Below, in pieces: positions 27,705 to 36,722 of a DNA stretch of 64,000 nt; position 1 is the first letter of the stretch; each line of letters opens with the position of its first letter. Both the position numbers and the translations under genes were made by a program. The DNA comes from Intestinibacillus massiliensis. GTDB taxonomy: Bacteria; Bacillota; Clostridia; Oscillospirales; Butyricicoccaceae. The notes beneath the pieces were generated by a model. The model was not told where the DNA came from and did no database searches. It saw nothing but the letters and a program-made list of their open reading frames with translations. The DNA is taken from the NCBI GenBank assembly GCA_029267335.1, contig JAJUJC010000002.1:1-64000 (forward strand). Reading direction: 5' to 3'.

Positions 27705-29215
27705 GCTTGTTTCGCTCCTTCCTGCGTTGGCTCGATCCGTTTTTCCCGGAGCGCACGCAGCAGAGCCGTTTTGCCGCGCACCTGTGCATCGGGAATGTTC
27801 TCCACATAGAGCAGCGGGTCGGTGATGACGCCGCTCTCAAGCAAATGGTCGTTCGTCACGGTCTGCATGGTCTCCGACCAGTAGCTTGCCGCACCGACCT
27901 CGACGTTGACGGTCAGTTCGCGCCCCGCGAGCGTGCCGAAGTCAAACGTCACCGTGCGTTCGCTGCCGTCCTCCGCCGTCACACGGTAGCTGCGCTCGCC
28001 GTAGTGCGCGCCCATCAGGTCGAGGAAAATGCGCGCCCAATCCTCGATGAAGCGGTAAAATTCCATGCGGGTCAGTTCCATCGGCGCGGCGGTCGCCTGC
28101 TGCACCGCAACGATCGCGGAGGTGTTCGTCGGCGCGACGTTGCCGAGCACGGCGTCCGATGCCCCCATGAGCTCCATGGTGTCACGCATCATCTGTTTGA
28201 GCACGGTCATGACCTGCGCAGAGATGTCCGGCGCACGGAACGCCGTCAGGATCGCTTCGTTCGGGTTACCGTGCATACCGATCGCCTTGCCTACATCGTT
28301 CGAGTAGCCGTTGGGGAACCGTGTCATATCGTAGATCACCTTGGGGAACGCGACCTGCTTGATGCACTGCACATACATCGAGTACAGCTTGTTGATCGCG
28401 ATCTGGTTCGGGATCGCCTCGGTGACGGGCGATGCGCCGTGGCATGAGTTTTTGACGCGATACCAGCTCATATAGGCGATCGGATACCGCGTGTAGGGCG
28501 TGCGTTTTTCCGGCATGATCGTCGCGGTGCGTGTGACCTTGACAAAGTGGATGCCGTCGTCCTCGCGCCACATTTTGAGCAGCGCGGTCGCATAGGGCAC
28601 GCCGTCGTCGGGGTCTGCGCCGTCGGGCACGATCGCGTTGATGTCCGCCGCGGATGCGTGATGGCGCAGTGCCTCGCATTTCAGCTCATCCACGTCGCGG
28701 CGCATTGCAAGCAGGATGTAGGGCTGCTTTTGCACCTCATCGGAGGTGGTATTGCCGAAAAAGACATTCGTATTGTCGATGTGTTCGACCGCGATCTCGC
28801 CGCGCACCGCCTGTCCGCTTTCCCGCGACGGGTCGAAGTGCACATAGAAGCAGCCGTCGCCGTCGACGCATGCGTCGCGCAGCAGCTGTCTGCCCATGCT
28901 CTTCACGCGGCTGCGCTCGATCGCCTCACGAAATGCCTGCGACAGCACCTGTTCGGTCGTTTCATCGCCGTCAAAGGGCGATGCCTGCACGGCAACGTCG
29001 TCCGAAACGAGCATGCTGACGAACAGATTGACGCAGCGGCGCAGCACATTGAAGATCAGTGGGTCGAGCGTGCGCACACGCAGCCCTTCCCATTGTCTGC
29101 CGAGGAAAAAATCCTCGTTGCGGCGCACGCGGTCATACAGTCCAATGCGCTGCTTGTACGCCTGTCCGCGTTCATATTCCCGCCAAATGCCCGCAGGGGT
29201 CACTTCACGTTTCAT
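27701..29215 (-). CDS. Phage portal protein
   Basis: 504 residues. The N-terminal part has the usual helical lead (RIGLYDRVRRNEDFFLGRQW), then FNVLRRCVNLFVSMLVSDD and the EHIDNTNVFFGNTTSDEVQK region. The C-terminal half has the long stem and crown helices (KQMMRDTMELMGASDAVLG). It would form the dodecameric ring through which terminase packs DNA. Start ATG 29215 follows GGGAGGAGGAC, and the gene overlaps the upstream small membrane gene by 11 bases. Confidence 0.85.
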   Translation of the reverse strand: MKREVTPAGIWREYERGQAYKQRIGLYDRVRRNEDFFLGRQWEGLRVRTLDPLIFNVLRRCVNLFVSMLVSDDVAVQASPFDGDETTEQVLSQAFREAIERSRVKSMGRQLLRDACVDGDGCFYVHFDPSRESGQAVRGEIAVEHIDNTNVFFGNTTSDEVQKQPYILLAMRRDVDELKCEALRHHASAADINAIVPDGADPDDGVPYATALLKMWREDDGIHFVKVTRTATIMPEKRTPYTRYPIAYMSWYRVKNSCHGASPVTEAIPNQIAINKLYSMYVQCIKQVAFPKVIYDMTRFPNGYSNDVGKAIGMHGNPNEAILTAFRAPDISAQVMTVLKQMMRDTMELMGASDAVLGNVAPTNTSAIVAVQQATAAPMELTRMEFYRFIEDWARIFLDLMGAHYGERSYRVTAEDGSERTVTFDFGTLAGRELTVNVEVGAASYWSETMQTVTNDHLLESGVITDPLLYVENIPDAQVRGKTALLRALREKRIEPTQEGAKQA

Positions 29216-29405
29216 CGTCGTCCTCCTCCCGTTGCGGCGCGCCCTGATAGCCGAGCAGCGCCGCCAGATCGTTTCCGAAATCATCCTCACGCGGCTTGTC
29301 CGGCGGCGCATGCACCCCGCGCGGCGCAGGCGACCAACCGCCCGAAAGCAGCGCGCCCGCCGCGACAAGCAGCACCGCACCGATTGAAAACAGTAAAAAG
29401 TCCAT
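29205..29405 (-). CDS. Small membrane protein in the phage cassette
   Basis: 66 residues. One N-terminal membrane segment (MDFLLFSIGAVLLVAAGALL) is followed by a Pro-rich and acidic tail ending EEDDDET. ATG 29405 follows GGGAGAGAC. It lies between terminase and portal; no role is known. Confidence 0.65.
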   Translation of the reverse strand: MDFLLFSIGAVLLVAAGALLSGGWSPAPRGVHAPPDKPREDDFGNDLAALLGYQGAPQREEDDDET

Positions 29406-29475
29406 TTGTCTCTCCCAAATCCTAACGAATCTCCCGTCCCGCGCCACGCGGGGCGGTGTCCATGCCGGCCAGGCA

Positions 29476-30771
29476 CTAGAAGTACGCGAGAAACGCATCC
29501 ACCTCGTCGCGTTCCTCGCGGCGCGCAGGCGTATCCGCGCGCATCGTCGCACAAAAGCCGCGCAGCGCATCGGGCGCGTGGGTCAGCTCGTGCGGACGGT
29601 TCGCCGCGTCGTTCGGGTCGGCACTGTCCGCCATGAGCGCGCCCAGCGTGCGGATGAGCTGCGTGCAGGTATCAAATACCCGCAAATGCGGCGTCAAAAT
29701 GCCCTGCTCATCGGGCTGCGGCTGCAAATATTCCTTGACCGCAAGCCAGCCCGTCACGCGGCGGTTGTCGCTCTTGTCAAAATACAGCCCATGCTGCGCG
29801 AAGATCTCGACCGCCGAGCGTCCGGTCTCCTGCCGCCTGCCCCACAGGTCGGGCGGCGCAAACCGCTGCCGAATGCGCTCGTCCGGTCCTTCCGCCGCGC
29901 GCAGCCGCTCCGCCGCGGCAGATACGATCAGCCCGCTTTCGTACACCTCACGGTACACATACGCGCAGCCGCGCGGGTCGACCGCGATCCAAAGCGCCGC
30001 GAGCATGTCCAGTCCGTAGTCGATGGACAGGTAGCGCGGCCATTCCCCGGGAATTGCGCACGGCGCAATGACATGCGTGCCGCGCGAAAATTCCGGAAAA
30101 AAACGCCCCTTGGTCAGTTCCCAGTCGCCCTCAAGCAGCGCGCGCCGCTCGTGCTCGCCAAGCTGCCGCAGCCGGTCAAGATAGCCCGGATCGCGCGCCA
30201 TCAAAAAGCGGTTGTCCTGCACTTTCGCAGGCAGAAACAGCCGCGTGCGCCCGTCAAACGGCACGGGCTGATTGGGCGGCAGCGCGTCGATATAGCGCCG
30301 CTTGACCCAGTCGTGCCCCACGCCGCCGGGATTGGTCGTGCCCTTGACCAGCTTGGGGTAGCCGTTCGCACCGCGGATGCGGCTGAGCAGATACGTAAAC
30401 TGGAACCGCGTGAAATGTGTCAGCTCGTCGAAGCGAATGACGTCGTACTCCGCACTTTGGTACTTGACCACATCGCTTTCCGCGTCGCAGTAGCCGAATT
30501 CCAGTTCCGAGCCGTTGCAAAACCGCCAGCGGTGTGCGCTTGCCACATAGTTTCCCACAGCCTGTGGATAGAGTGTCAGGCTGACGCGCACAAGCGAACG
30601 CTCGAGTTCGGGCATCGTGCGCCGCAGCAGCAGTTGATGCGACCCCGCATAGCGCAGCGCGTAGATCAGTGCGTCAATGAGCTGCGCCCAGCTTTTGCCG
30701 CCGCCTGCCGCGCCGCCGAACAGCGTTTCATCCGCGTCCGAGCGCAAAAACGCAAGCTGCTGCCGCGTCAC
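29476..30771 (-). CDS. Phage terminase large subunit
   Basis: About 431 residues from GTG 30771; a CTG at 30783 overlapping the upstream stop is possible. The ATPase domain has Walker A GGAAGGGKS (about residues 19-27) and a Walker B-like VIRFDELTHF followed by a SRIRGANGYPKLV coupling region with GTTNPGG. The nuclease domain begins at SIDYGLDMLAALW, with a conserved Asp. It pumps and cuts DNA into capsids via the portal. The frame is open further upstream into the leading ORF, but that part reads as shadow Arg/Gly-rich sequence. Confidence 0.87.
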   Translation of the reverse strand: MTRQQLAFLRSDADETLFGGAAGGGKSWAQLIDALIYALRYAGSHQLLLRRTMPELERSLVRVSLTLYPQAVGNYVASAHRWRFCNGSELEFGYCDAESDVVKYQSAEYDVIRFDELTHFTRFQFTYLLSRIRGANGYPKLVKGTTNPGGVGHDWVKRRYIDALPPNQPVPFDGRTRLFLPAKVQDNRFLMARDPGYLDRLRQLGEHERRALLEGDWELTKGRFFPEFSRGTHVIAPCAIPGEWPRYLSIDYGLDMLAALWIAVDPRGCAYVYREVYESGLIVSAAAERLRAAEGPDERIRQRFAPPDLWGRRQETGRSAVEIFAQHGLYFDKSDNRRVTGWLAVKEYLQPQPDEQGILTPHLRVFDTCTQLIRTLGALMADSADPNDAANRPHELTHAPDALRGFCATMRADTPARREERDEVDAFLAYF

Positions 30772-30779
30772 GCCAAATC

Positions 30780-31004
30780 TCAGGTCGACTCGCCCTCGAC
30801 CGTGAGCACCAGATGAAAGTCCCCCGCCGCTTCGCGCGGTGTCAGCGCGTCGATCGTTTCCGCGAGTGCGCGCAGCTCTTTCGATGCCGCGATCAGCTCC
30901 TTCGCCTCGAGCGCGTCGTCGCGCAGCGTGCCGCGCAGCCGTTCGAGACAGATCGCCGCGGCATCCAGTACCTCCGCGCGCATGTTTTCGTCTTCCAATC
31001 GCAT
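30780..31004 (-). CDS. First gene of the phage cassette, small helical protein in the TerS position
   Basis: 74 residues, starting MRLEDENMRAEVLDAAAI, mostly helical and acidic. ATG 31004 is 5 bases after AAGGAG. It occupies the usual small-terminase position directly before the large subunit, but it is short and has no visible helix-turn-helix, so a TerS role is only a possibility. Confidence 0.6.
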   Translation of the reverse strand: MRLEDENMRAEVLDAAAICLERLRGTLRDDALEAKELIAASKELRALAETIDALTPREAAGDFHLVLTVEGEST

Positions 31005-31047
31005 CCCCTCTCCTTTCCACCTCGTTCTTTCCGTACGGATGTTTGAT

Positions 31048-31076
31048 ATAATAGCCGTGAACATTCGTTCTGTCAA
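31048..31076 (-). promoter_or_regulatory. Promoter of the phage cassette
   Basis: TTGACA (31071-31076), 17-base spacer, TATTAT (31048-31053) on the minus strand, about 45 bases before ATG 31004. It is close to consensus and should be strong when not repressed. Confidence 0.85.
31059..31070 (-). promoter_or_regulatory. LexA (SOS) box inside the phage promoter spacer
   Basis: GAACGAATGTTC, a perfect fit to the Gram-positive LexA core GAAC-RNRY-GTTC. It starts right after the -35 and fills 12 of the 17 spacer bases, the ideal place for repression by LexA and release after DNA damage. Confidence 0.78.
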
Positions 31077-31129
31077 GCATTTTTCAAACATTTGTTTTGT
31101 GGGCTATCCCACGTTCCTGTCGTGCGCGC

Positions 31130-31163
31130 AAAAAAAAGCCGCTCCCCTAAGGGAGCGGCTTTC
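31130..31163 (-). terminator. Terminator after the YbjN-like gene
   Basis: AAAGCCGCTCCC/GGGAGCGGCTTT stem with eight T on the minus strand. It also insulates the phage promoter from upstream transcription. Confidence 0.94.
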
Positions 31164-31176
31164 GCTTGTTGATGAT

Positions 31177-31680
31177 TTACTGCTGCGCCTGCTGTGCCTG
31201 CTGTGCCTGCGCGGCTTTCTGCCACTGCTGCTGTAAGAACGCAAGTGCCTTTGCCGGCTCCTCGTTTGCGGTAGCGACCGCGAGGATGCCGAGCGCGTAA
31301 CGGTCGAGCATCATGACCGCGAGGCGAATCATGCGGCCCGTGATGTCGGGGTCGATGCTCTCGTCCTGCGGCGCCATGCCGGTGGTCTTGTAGCGCACCT
31401 CACCGTCCGAGAAGTCCATCTCGAAGTTGCCGTGATACAGCCCGTAATTTGCGCGGGTCAGAAACTCCGCAACCGCAACGCGGCGCTCTTCGGGCACCTT
31501 GATCGGGAATACGGTGTAACACAGCAGCGTTGAAGTGTCGACAGGCGACAGGATGCACGCGCAGTTTTCCACGGACTGCAGCTTCATGTGCATCATAACA
31601 TAGTTTTTGTCCTCATGCAGCTCATAGTGCCACTCTTCGTGGTTGAGGTAGCGGATAACGTCGGTCATTGTAACGGCCAT
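31177..31680 (-). CDS. YbjN-like (type III secretion chaperone-fold) protein
   Basis: 167 residues. Residues about 1-150 show the alternating strand-helix pattern of YbjN-domain proteins, including VRYKTTGMAPQDESIDPDITGRM (split over two segments) and a helix with LAVMMLDRYALGI. The C-terminus is a low-complexity Gln/Ala tail (AAQAQQAQQAQQ) encoded by near-repeats of CTGCTGTGC. Start ATG 31680 follows AAAGGAAG. No known enzymatic role; YbjN proteins are thought to act in protein-protein contacts. It is followed by a strong terminator. Confidence 0.7.
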   Translation of the reverse strand: MAVTMTDVIRYLNHEEWHYELHEDKNYVMMHMKLQSVENCACILSPVDTSTLLCYTVFPIKVPEERRVAVAEFLTRANYGLYHGNFEMDFSDGEVRYKTTGMAPQDESIDPDITGRMIRLAVMMLDRYALGILAVATANEEPAKALAFLQQQWQKAAQAQQAQQAQQ

Positions 31681-31711
31681 GGTGTTGTACTTCCTTTCTC
31701 TGTGCGGGTGT

Positions 31712-32218
31712 TTATGCGTCGCGATAGCACGCGACGATCTCCCCGATGTACATCGTGTGATAATTTTTATCGCCGTACCATTTGGTATCGACGCTGGGAT
31801 CGGTGAAATCCTCGGGTGAAACCGGACCTGCGTAGCGTTTTTTGCAGATGAACACGGTCTCCGCTTCCGCGAAGGTCGGCTGTCCCTCGAGGAAGAGCGG
31901 GGTCAGACCGCTGTCGCCCATCTTGTCGATGTCGCGGCCGGATTTGGTGCCTAGCCGGTTGAGCGCATCGCGGTGGCCGTCCTTGAGGAAGGTCAGCGTG
32001 TAGTATTCGCCCGCGTCGACGAAGGTTTTGGTATAGCGGGTCTGGCGGATGAACGCCATCGTGCTGGGCGCGCCCCACATCACGCCGACGCCGCCCCAGC
32101 TTGCGGTCATCGTGTTGAATTTCTGCTCGTTTCCGGCGGAAATGAGCATCCACTGCTTGCCGATCATATCAAACGGATTGACGCGCAGCGTATCGAGCGC
32201 AACTTTCTGTAATGCCAT
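31712..32218 (-). CDS. Flavin reductase-like, FMN-binding protein
   Basis: 168 residues, flavin-reductase split-barrel fold. The phrase FNTMTASWGGVGVMWGAPS is the FMN-binding region shared with related reductases, and RQTRYTKTFVDAGEYYTLTF continues the pattern. It is a soluble protein. Substrate unknown; members reduce flavins or act as small flavoprotein electron carriers. ATG 32218 follows GGGAGGGAC. The gene sits 48 bases after the ftsK stop on the same strand. Confidence 0.85.
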   Translation of the reverse strand: MALQKVALDTLRVNPFDMIGKQWMLISAGNEQKFNTMTASWGGVGVMWGAPSTMAFIRQTRYTKTFVDAGEYYTLTFLKDGHRDALNRLGTKSGRDIDKMGDSGLTPLFLEGQPTFAEAETVFICKKRYAGPVSPEDFTDPSVDTKWYGDKNYHTMYIGEIVACYRDA

Positions 32219-32266
32219 AGTTGTGTCCCTCCCATTTGGTAACTATTCTATGCAAAACGGTGTTCA

Positions 32267-34813
32267 CTAAATGCGTCGTCTTGCCTTCATCTCCTGCCAT
32301 TCCTCGCGGGAGATCAAAATTTGACGCGGCTTGGAGCCTTCGGACGCGCCCACGATGCCGCGTTCCTCGATCTGGTCGACGATGCGCGCAGCACGGGAGT
32401 AGCCGAGCTTCAGGCGGCGCTGCAGCATGGAGACCGACGCCTGCTTGGTGTCCATGATGACATCGACCGCGTCCCACAGCATTTCGTCCTCGTCCTCGGA
32501 CGGGTCGCCGCCCGCGCCGCCGGACGAGCCGCTTTCCGCCTGCCGCTCAATGTGCTCGAGAATTTCCTCGGAGTATTCCGCGGTCGCGGATTCCTTGACC
32601 TTGGCGATGACGTTTTCGATCTCGTCGTTTGAGATAAAGCAGCCCTGCACGCGGGTGGGCTTGCCCTCGCCGAGCGGTGCATAGAGCATGTCGCCCTTGC
32701 CGATCAGCTTTTCCGCGCCGGTCGTGTCGAGGATGATGCGGCTTTCGATCTGGCTCGCGACCGCGAACGCGATGCGCGACGGGATATTCGCCTTCATGAT
32801 GCCCGTGATGACGTCCGCGGACGGACGCTGCGTGGCTACGACGAGGTGCATGCCCGCGGCGCGCGCCTTCTGCGCGATGCGGCAGATCGAGGTCTCGACC
32901 TCCTTTGCCGCGACCATCATGAGGTCGGCAAGCTCGTCGATGACGATGACGATCTGCGGCAGCACGTTATACTGCTCGGGCGCGCCGCCCTCGATCTGTT
33001 CCGCTTGGATTTTTTTCTGGCGCATGAGGTCGTTATATCCCACCAGATTGCGCACCTGATTGTCCGCGAACAGCTTGTAGCGCCGCTCCATCTCGCCGAC
33101 CGCCCAGTTCAGCGCACCGGACGCCTTTTTCGGGTCGGTGACGACCGGGATCAGCAAATGGGGAATGCCGTTGTAGTTGCCCAGCTCGACCATTTTCGGG
33201 TCGACCATGATGAGGCGGACTTCCTCGGGGGTGGATTTATAGAGCAGTGAAATGAGCATGGAGTTGATGCATACCGATTTGCCCGAGCCGGTCGTACCGG
33301 CGATGAGCATATGGGGCATTTTCGCGATGTCACCGATGACTGCCGCGCCCGTGATGTCCTTGCCGACCGCAAAGGCGACGCGGCTTTTTGCACTCTGGAA
33401 CGCGCGCGAGCCGATGACCTCGCGGATAAAGACGGTCGCGGTCGATTTGTTCGGCACTTCGATGCCAATGGCGACCTTATCCGGAATGGGCGCGATGCGC
33501 ACGGAGACCGCGCCGAGTGACAGCGCGATATCGTCGGACAGCGAGGTGATGCGCGAGAACTTGATACCGCGCTCGATGGTCAGCTCAAACCGCGTGACCG
33601 ACGGACCGCGCACGATGTTGATGATCTGCGCCTCGATGCCGAAGGATTCCAGCGTGTCGATGAGCCGCTGCGAGCTTTCGGTCAGCTCCGCGCGCGGGTC
33701 GCCGTCGGGATTGCCCTTGGGCTCGTTCAGCAGCGTGAGCGGTGGATACGCATATGCCGGCGGGGGGGTCTTCTGGCTGGCGGACATTTCCGCGGCAAGG
33801 GCTTGCTGCGCGGCGGCATCCGCGTTTTTGTCGGGCTTTTTCTCCTCCCACGGCGGCGTATCGTCGGCGTGGGCGGAGTTTGCCGCAGGCTGTGCCTGTG
33901 TCAGCGGCTGTGCCTGCTGCACGAGCGACAGAATATCCTCGAACGCGTCCTCCTCCGGCGCAGCCGTGGACGATGCCGCGGCAACCGGCTCGTCCGGAAG
34001 GTCGATCGGTGTGACGGGCGCGTCATAGACCGGTGAGGCGGGCTCAGGCGGCGTATACACGGGCACAGGCGCTTGGTCAGGCTCGTCCGCCGGCGCGTCG
34101 TCAATCGGGATGTCGATGGCACGGCGGGCGCGGCGCTTTGCCGCACGCTCGACCTCACGCCGCGCGGCAAGCTCGCGCACATTGGGCAGCTGCGGCGGGG
34201 CTTCATAGCGCTGCCGCTCCTCCTCGTCCGCATATTCAAATTCCGGACTCTTGAGCATGTTCCACAGCGCGGCGGGTGTGATGCGGCACGCGATCATGAG
34301 TGCGGCGACGATCAGCAGCACGAGCATGAGCAGCGCGCCGCCGCCGGACAGCGCCCATTCGAGCGCGACATAGAGCAGACCGCCGATCAGGCCGCCCGAC
34401 TTTGCGTCCACGCCGCTCGCGAGCAGTGCACCGAGCGAGGACACCTGCATCGGATATTCGTGCGCGTTCAGCATGCCTTGCAGCAGCGCGCCGACAAACA
34501 CGGGCAGCAGCAGCACACAGGTGCCGCGCAGACGCACCGGTCCCTTGCGCTGTATGAGCAGCAGCGCGGTCATGCCCGCGAGCGCGAGCGGCAGCACATA
34601 CAGCCCGCGGCCCAGCAGACCGCCCAGTCCGGTGCGCAGCCAACCGAGCACCGCGCCGCTCGCCCCAAAGAGCGAGAGCAGCGCAAGCAGCGCGAGCACC
34701 GCATACAGCAGCGCCCACGCCTCGCGGCGAATGCCGCCGGTCTTTTGTTGTTGCGGCGCGCGCTTTGCCGTGGATTTTTTGCGCGTTCCGGTCGATTTTT
34801 TGCTCGTTGCCAA
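32267..34813 (-). CDS. ftsK: FtsK/SpoIIIE-family DNA translocase
   Basis: 848 residues. A basic N-terminus is followed by four membrane segments (about 30-180), then an acidic Pro-rich linker (about 190-340). The motor domain has Walker [13 protein letters not shown] (about residue 508), [16 protein letters not shown] and [13 protein letters not shown]-terminal winged-helix gamma domain (about 780-848) reads [21 protein letters not shown]. It pumps DNA during division and, in spore formers, into the forespore. The start is TTG 34813 after CAGGGGTG. It is downstream of uppP. Confidence 0.95.
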   Translation of the reverse strand: MATSKKSTGTRKKSTAKRAPQQQKTGGIRREAWALLYAVLALLALLSLFGASGAVLGWLRTGLGGLLGRGLYVLPLALAGMTALLLIQRKGPVRLRGTCVLLLPVFVGALLQGMLNAHEYPMQVSSLGALLASGVDAKSGGLIGGLLYVALEWALSGGGALLMLVLLIVAALMIACRITPAALWNMLKSPEFEYADEEERQRYEAPPQLPNVRELAARREVERAAKRRARRAIDIPIDDAPADEPDQAPVPVYTPPEPASPVYDAPVTPIDLPDEPVAAASSTAAPEEDAFEDILSLVQQAQPLTQAQPAANSAHADDTPPWEEKKPDKNADAAAQQALAAEMSASQKTPPPAYAYPPLTLLNEPKGNPDGDPRAELTESSQRLIDTLESFGIEAQIINIVRGPSVTRFELTIERGIKFSRITSLSDDIALSLGAVSVRIAPIPDKVAIGIEVPNKSTATVFIREVIGSRAFQSAKSRVAFAVGKDITGAAVIGDIAKMPHMLIAGTTGSGKSVCINSMLISLLYKSTPEEVRLIMVDPKMVELGNYNGIPHLLIPVVTDPKKASGALNWAVGEMERRYKLFADNQVRNLVGYNDLMRQKKIQAEQIEGGAPEQYNVLPQIVIVIDELADLMMVAAKEVETSICRIAQKARAAGMHLVVATQRPSADVITGIMKANIPSRIAFAVASQIESRIILDTTGAEKLIGKGDMLYAPLGEGKPTRVQGCFISNDEIENVIAKVKESATAEYSEEILEHIERQAESGSSGGAGGDPSEDEDEMLWDAVDVIMDTKQASVSMLQRRLKLGYSRAARIVDQIEERGIVGASEGSKPRQILISREEWQEMKARRRI

Positions 34814-34839
34814 GTTTTACACCCCTGCTAAGTAATCAG

Positions 34840-35664
34840 TTACCCTTTGATGAAGCTGACGACGATCGTAATGATGCCGATCAGCGTGCAATAGACGACA
34901 AACGGGCGGAAATTGCCGCGTTTGGCGATAAAACGAACCATTTTGATTGCGGCGAGGCCGGAAAGCAGCGCGACCGCCACGCCGATGAGGTACACATAGA
35001 GCGGAATGCCCGCGGCGGGCGGTGCACTGAGCGCGTCCCCCACCTCAAGAATGTTCGCGCCGAGCACGACCGGCAGCGACATGATGAACGCAAAGCGCAC
35101 CGCGAAATCGCGCGAGAAGCCGCGCAGCAGACCGCCCGAAATGGTCGTGCCCGAGCGGGACAGACCGGGCAGCAGCGCACAGCACTGCATCACGCCGACG
35201 ACGAGCGCATCGACCCAGGTCGCATCCGCTTCGGTCTTGTGTCCGTGGTTGTACTTTTCCGAAAAGAGCAGCAGCGCCGCCGTGACGAGCAGCATGCAGC
35301 CGACGAGGAAGGTCGAGCTCATCGCCTCCTCGATCTTGCTCTTGAAGGGCAGCACCGCGAACATCGGCACGATGGTGAGCAGCACCATCGCGACAAAGCG
35401 GCGGTAGGGGCGGTCTTTCAGCTTAAAGCCGTCCTTGACCCAGCCGAAAAATTCCACAATCAGTTCCTTTACGTCCTTCCAAAACGCGATGATGACCGCG
35501 AGCAGCGTGCCAAAGTGCAGCAGCACGCTGAAGAGCACGAAGTCCGCTTCGGGATCAACGCCGAGCAGCGCCTGGGCAAGCACGAGATGACCCGAGGACG
35601 ACACGGGCAGAAACTCGGTCAAACCCTGTACCAGACCGAGAATGATGGCTTGAATGATCGACAT
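34840..35664 (-). CDS. uppP: Undecaprenyl-diphosphatase UppP (BacA)
   Basis: 274 residues, eight-plus membrane segments. Family motifs: GLVQGLTEFLPVSSSGHL at the N-terminus, with catalytic Glu and Ser, and LLPGLSRSGTTISGG near residue 165, with the essential Arg. It dephosphorylates undecaprenyl pyrophosphate to recycle the lipid carrier for peptidoglycan. ATG 35664 follows TTGGAGGAAAA. ftsK follows 27 bases later. Confidence 0.96.
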   Translation of the reverse strand: MSIIQAIILGLVQGLTEFLPVSSSGHLVLAQALLGVDPEADFVLFSVLLHFGTLLAVIIAFWKDVKELIVEFFGWVKDGFKLKDRPYRRFVAMVLLTIVPMFAVLPFKSKIEEAMSSTFLVGCMLLVTAALLLFSEKYNHGHKTEADATWVDALVVGVMQCCALLPGLSRSGTTISGGLLRGFSRDFAVRFAFIMSLPVVLGANILEVGDALSAPPAAGIPLYVYLIGVAVALLSGLAAIKMVRFIAKRGNFRPFVVYCTLIGIITIVVSFIKG

Positions 35665-35783
35665 AGCGATTTTCCTCCAAAAAGAATCCGTCAGAAATTA
35701 CATACGTTATTATACTACCATAACTTTGGCAAACTTTCCAGAAAAGAAGTCTCAAACTTAAAAAAGTTCTGCCACTGTGCTTC

Positions 35784-35812
35784 TTGCGATATCATGCAAA
35801 AAAGTTTATGCT
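35784..35812 (+). promoter_or_regulatory. Promoter of the HAD hydrolase gene
   Basis: TTGCGA (35784-35789), 17-base spacer, TATGCT (35807-35812), 50 bases before ATG 35863. Confidence 0.55.
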
Positions 35813-35862
35813 AATATTTAGTAGTTTTCACTAAGCATTCGGAAAATGGTAAAGGAGAGACT

Positions 35863-36684
35863 ATGCAATACGATCTCATCGCACTCGATTTGGACGGCAC
35901 GGCGCTGTCCTCGAACAATGAGGTGCAGCGCTCAACGATAGACGCTGTGCGATGGGCGCGGGAGCACGGCGTGCGTGTCGTGGTCTCGACCGGACGCATC
36001 TGCGGGGAAGCCGCGGAGTTCGCGCGGCGCATCGGCACGGAGGACGAGATGGTCACGGCGGGGGGCGCGGCGCTCGGCTCGGTCGCAACGGGGGCGTGCT
36101 TTGAGCATGTGTCCATCCCGTGGGAGCAGGCGGTGCGCGCTGCGGCGATCCTCGAGCGCGCGAGCCTCATCACCATGGTGTATATCGACTCGCACATCGT
36201 GCTCACCCCCTATTCCGACATGGAGTTTGGGCGATATAAGTCGAACGAGGGCTATCTTGCCGTCAAGCAGGTCGCGCCCAGCGTCGCGGAGTACATCGCG
36301 CAGGGACATCACGCGGTGGACAAGCTGTTTTCGCGCTGCACGAATCCGGTCATCCTTGCACACGCGCGCGCACAGCTTGAGCGTCTGCCCGGTGTGCGCG
36401 TCATGAGCTCGTACTTCGACAACGTCGAGGTCGTCGCACGCCGCGCGGACAAGGGCAGCGCGCTGCGCCGCCTGTGCGAGCGCTACGGCACGACGCTCGC
36501 GCGCACGATCGCGATCGGAGACAGCGAAAACGACCTCGAAATGCTGCGCGTGGTCGGCATGCCGGTCGCGATGGGCAACGCCGCGCCCGAGGTCAAAGCG
36601 CTCGCGCGCTACGTCACCGCGGACAACAACCACGGCGGCGTCGCACAGGCGATCTATCACCTTCTCGGACGGGAAGATGCTTAA
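35863..36684 (+). CDS. Cof-type HAD-IIB hydrolase
   Basis: 273 residues. Motif I DLDGTALSS near residue 9 gives the catalytic aspartates; motif II STGR near residue 41; the IIB cap domain lies between about 85 and 190; motif IV GDSENDLEML near residue 217. Cytoplasmic Mg-dependent phosphatase, probably of sugar phosphates or flavin/pyridoxal phosphates; the exact substrate cannot be read. ATG 35863 follows AAAGGAGAGAC. Single-gene unit ending in a bidirectional terminator. Confidence 0.93.
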   Translation: MQYDLIALDLDGTALSSNNEVQRSTIDAVRWAREHGVRVVVSTGRICGEAAEFARRIGTEDEMVTAGGAALGSVATGACFEHVSIPWEQAVRAAAILERASLITMVYIDSHIVLTPYSDMEFGRYKSNEGYLAVKQVAPSVAEYIAQGHHAVDKLFSRCTNPVILAHARAQLERLPGVRVMSSYFDNVEVVARRADKGSALRRLCERYGTTLARTIAIGDSENDLEMLRVVGMPVAMGNAAPEVKALARYVTADNNHGGVAQAIYHLLGREDA

Positions 36685-36719
36685 AAAGCGGGCGGATGCC
36701 AACCATCCGCCCGCTTTTT
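36683..36719. terminator. Bidirectional terminator between converging genes
   Basis: AAAAAGCGGGCGGATG pairs with CATCCGCCCGCTTTTT, so a stem with T run exists on both strands. It serves the HAD gene and the zinc-ribbon gene. Confidence 0.94.
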
Positions 36720-36722
36720 GCA

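Larger units (their letters stand above)
22498..31076 (-). mobile_element. Compact phage structural cassette under an SOS-type promoter
   Basis: Eleven tightly packed minus-strand genes in typical phage order: small ORF, large terminase, small membrane protein, portal, scaffold-like protein, capsid, connector-like protein, tail-like protein, two small membrane proteins, and an Ala/Gln-rich protein. No integrase, excisionase, repressor, replication gene, tape measure or recognisable endolysin is seen, and no flanking att repeat was noticed. One near-consensus promoter with an embedded LexA box (31048-31076) leads the operon. GC and codon use resemble the host, suggesting long residence. It may be a prophage remnant, a satellite, or a domesticated gene-transfer-like particle. 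Confidence 0.85.

Noticed and set aside
30784-31080. N-terminal extension of the terminase frame
   Set aside because: This part overlaps the well-supported 74-residue gene and the promoter, and reads as Arg/Gly-rich non-protein sequence; the terminase fold begins at about 30771.
22440-31180. att-type direct repeats flanking the phage cassette
   Set aside because: Comparison by eye of the sequence on both sides gave no shared core; a computed alignment would be needed to exclude short ones.
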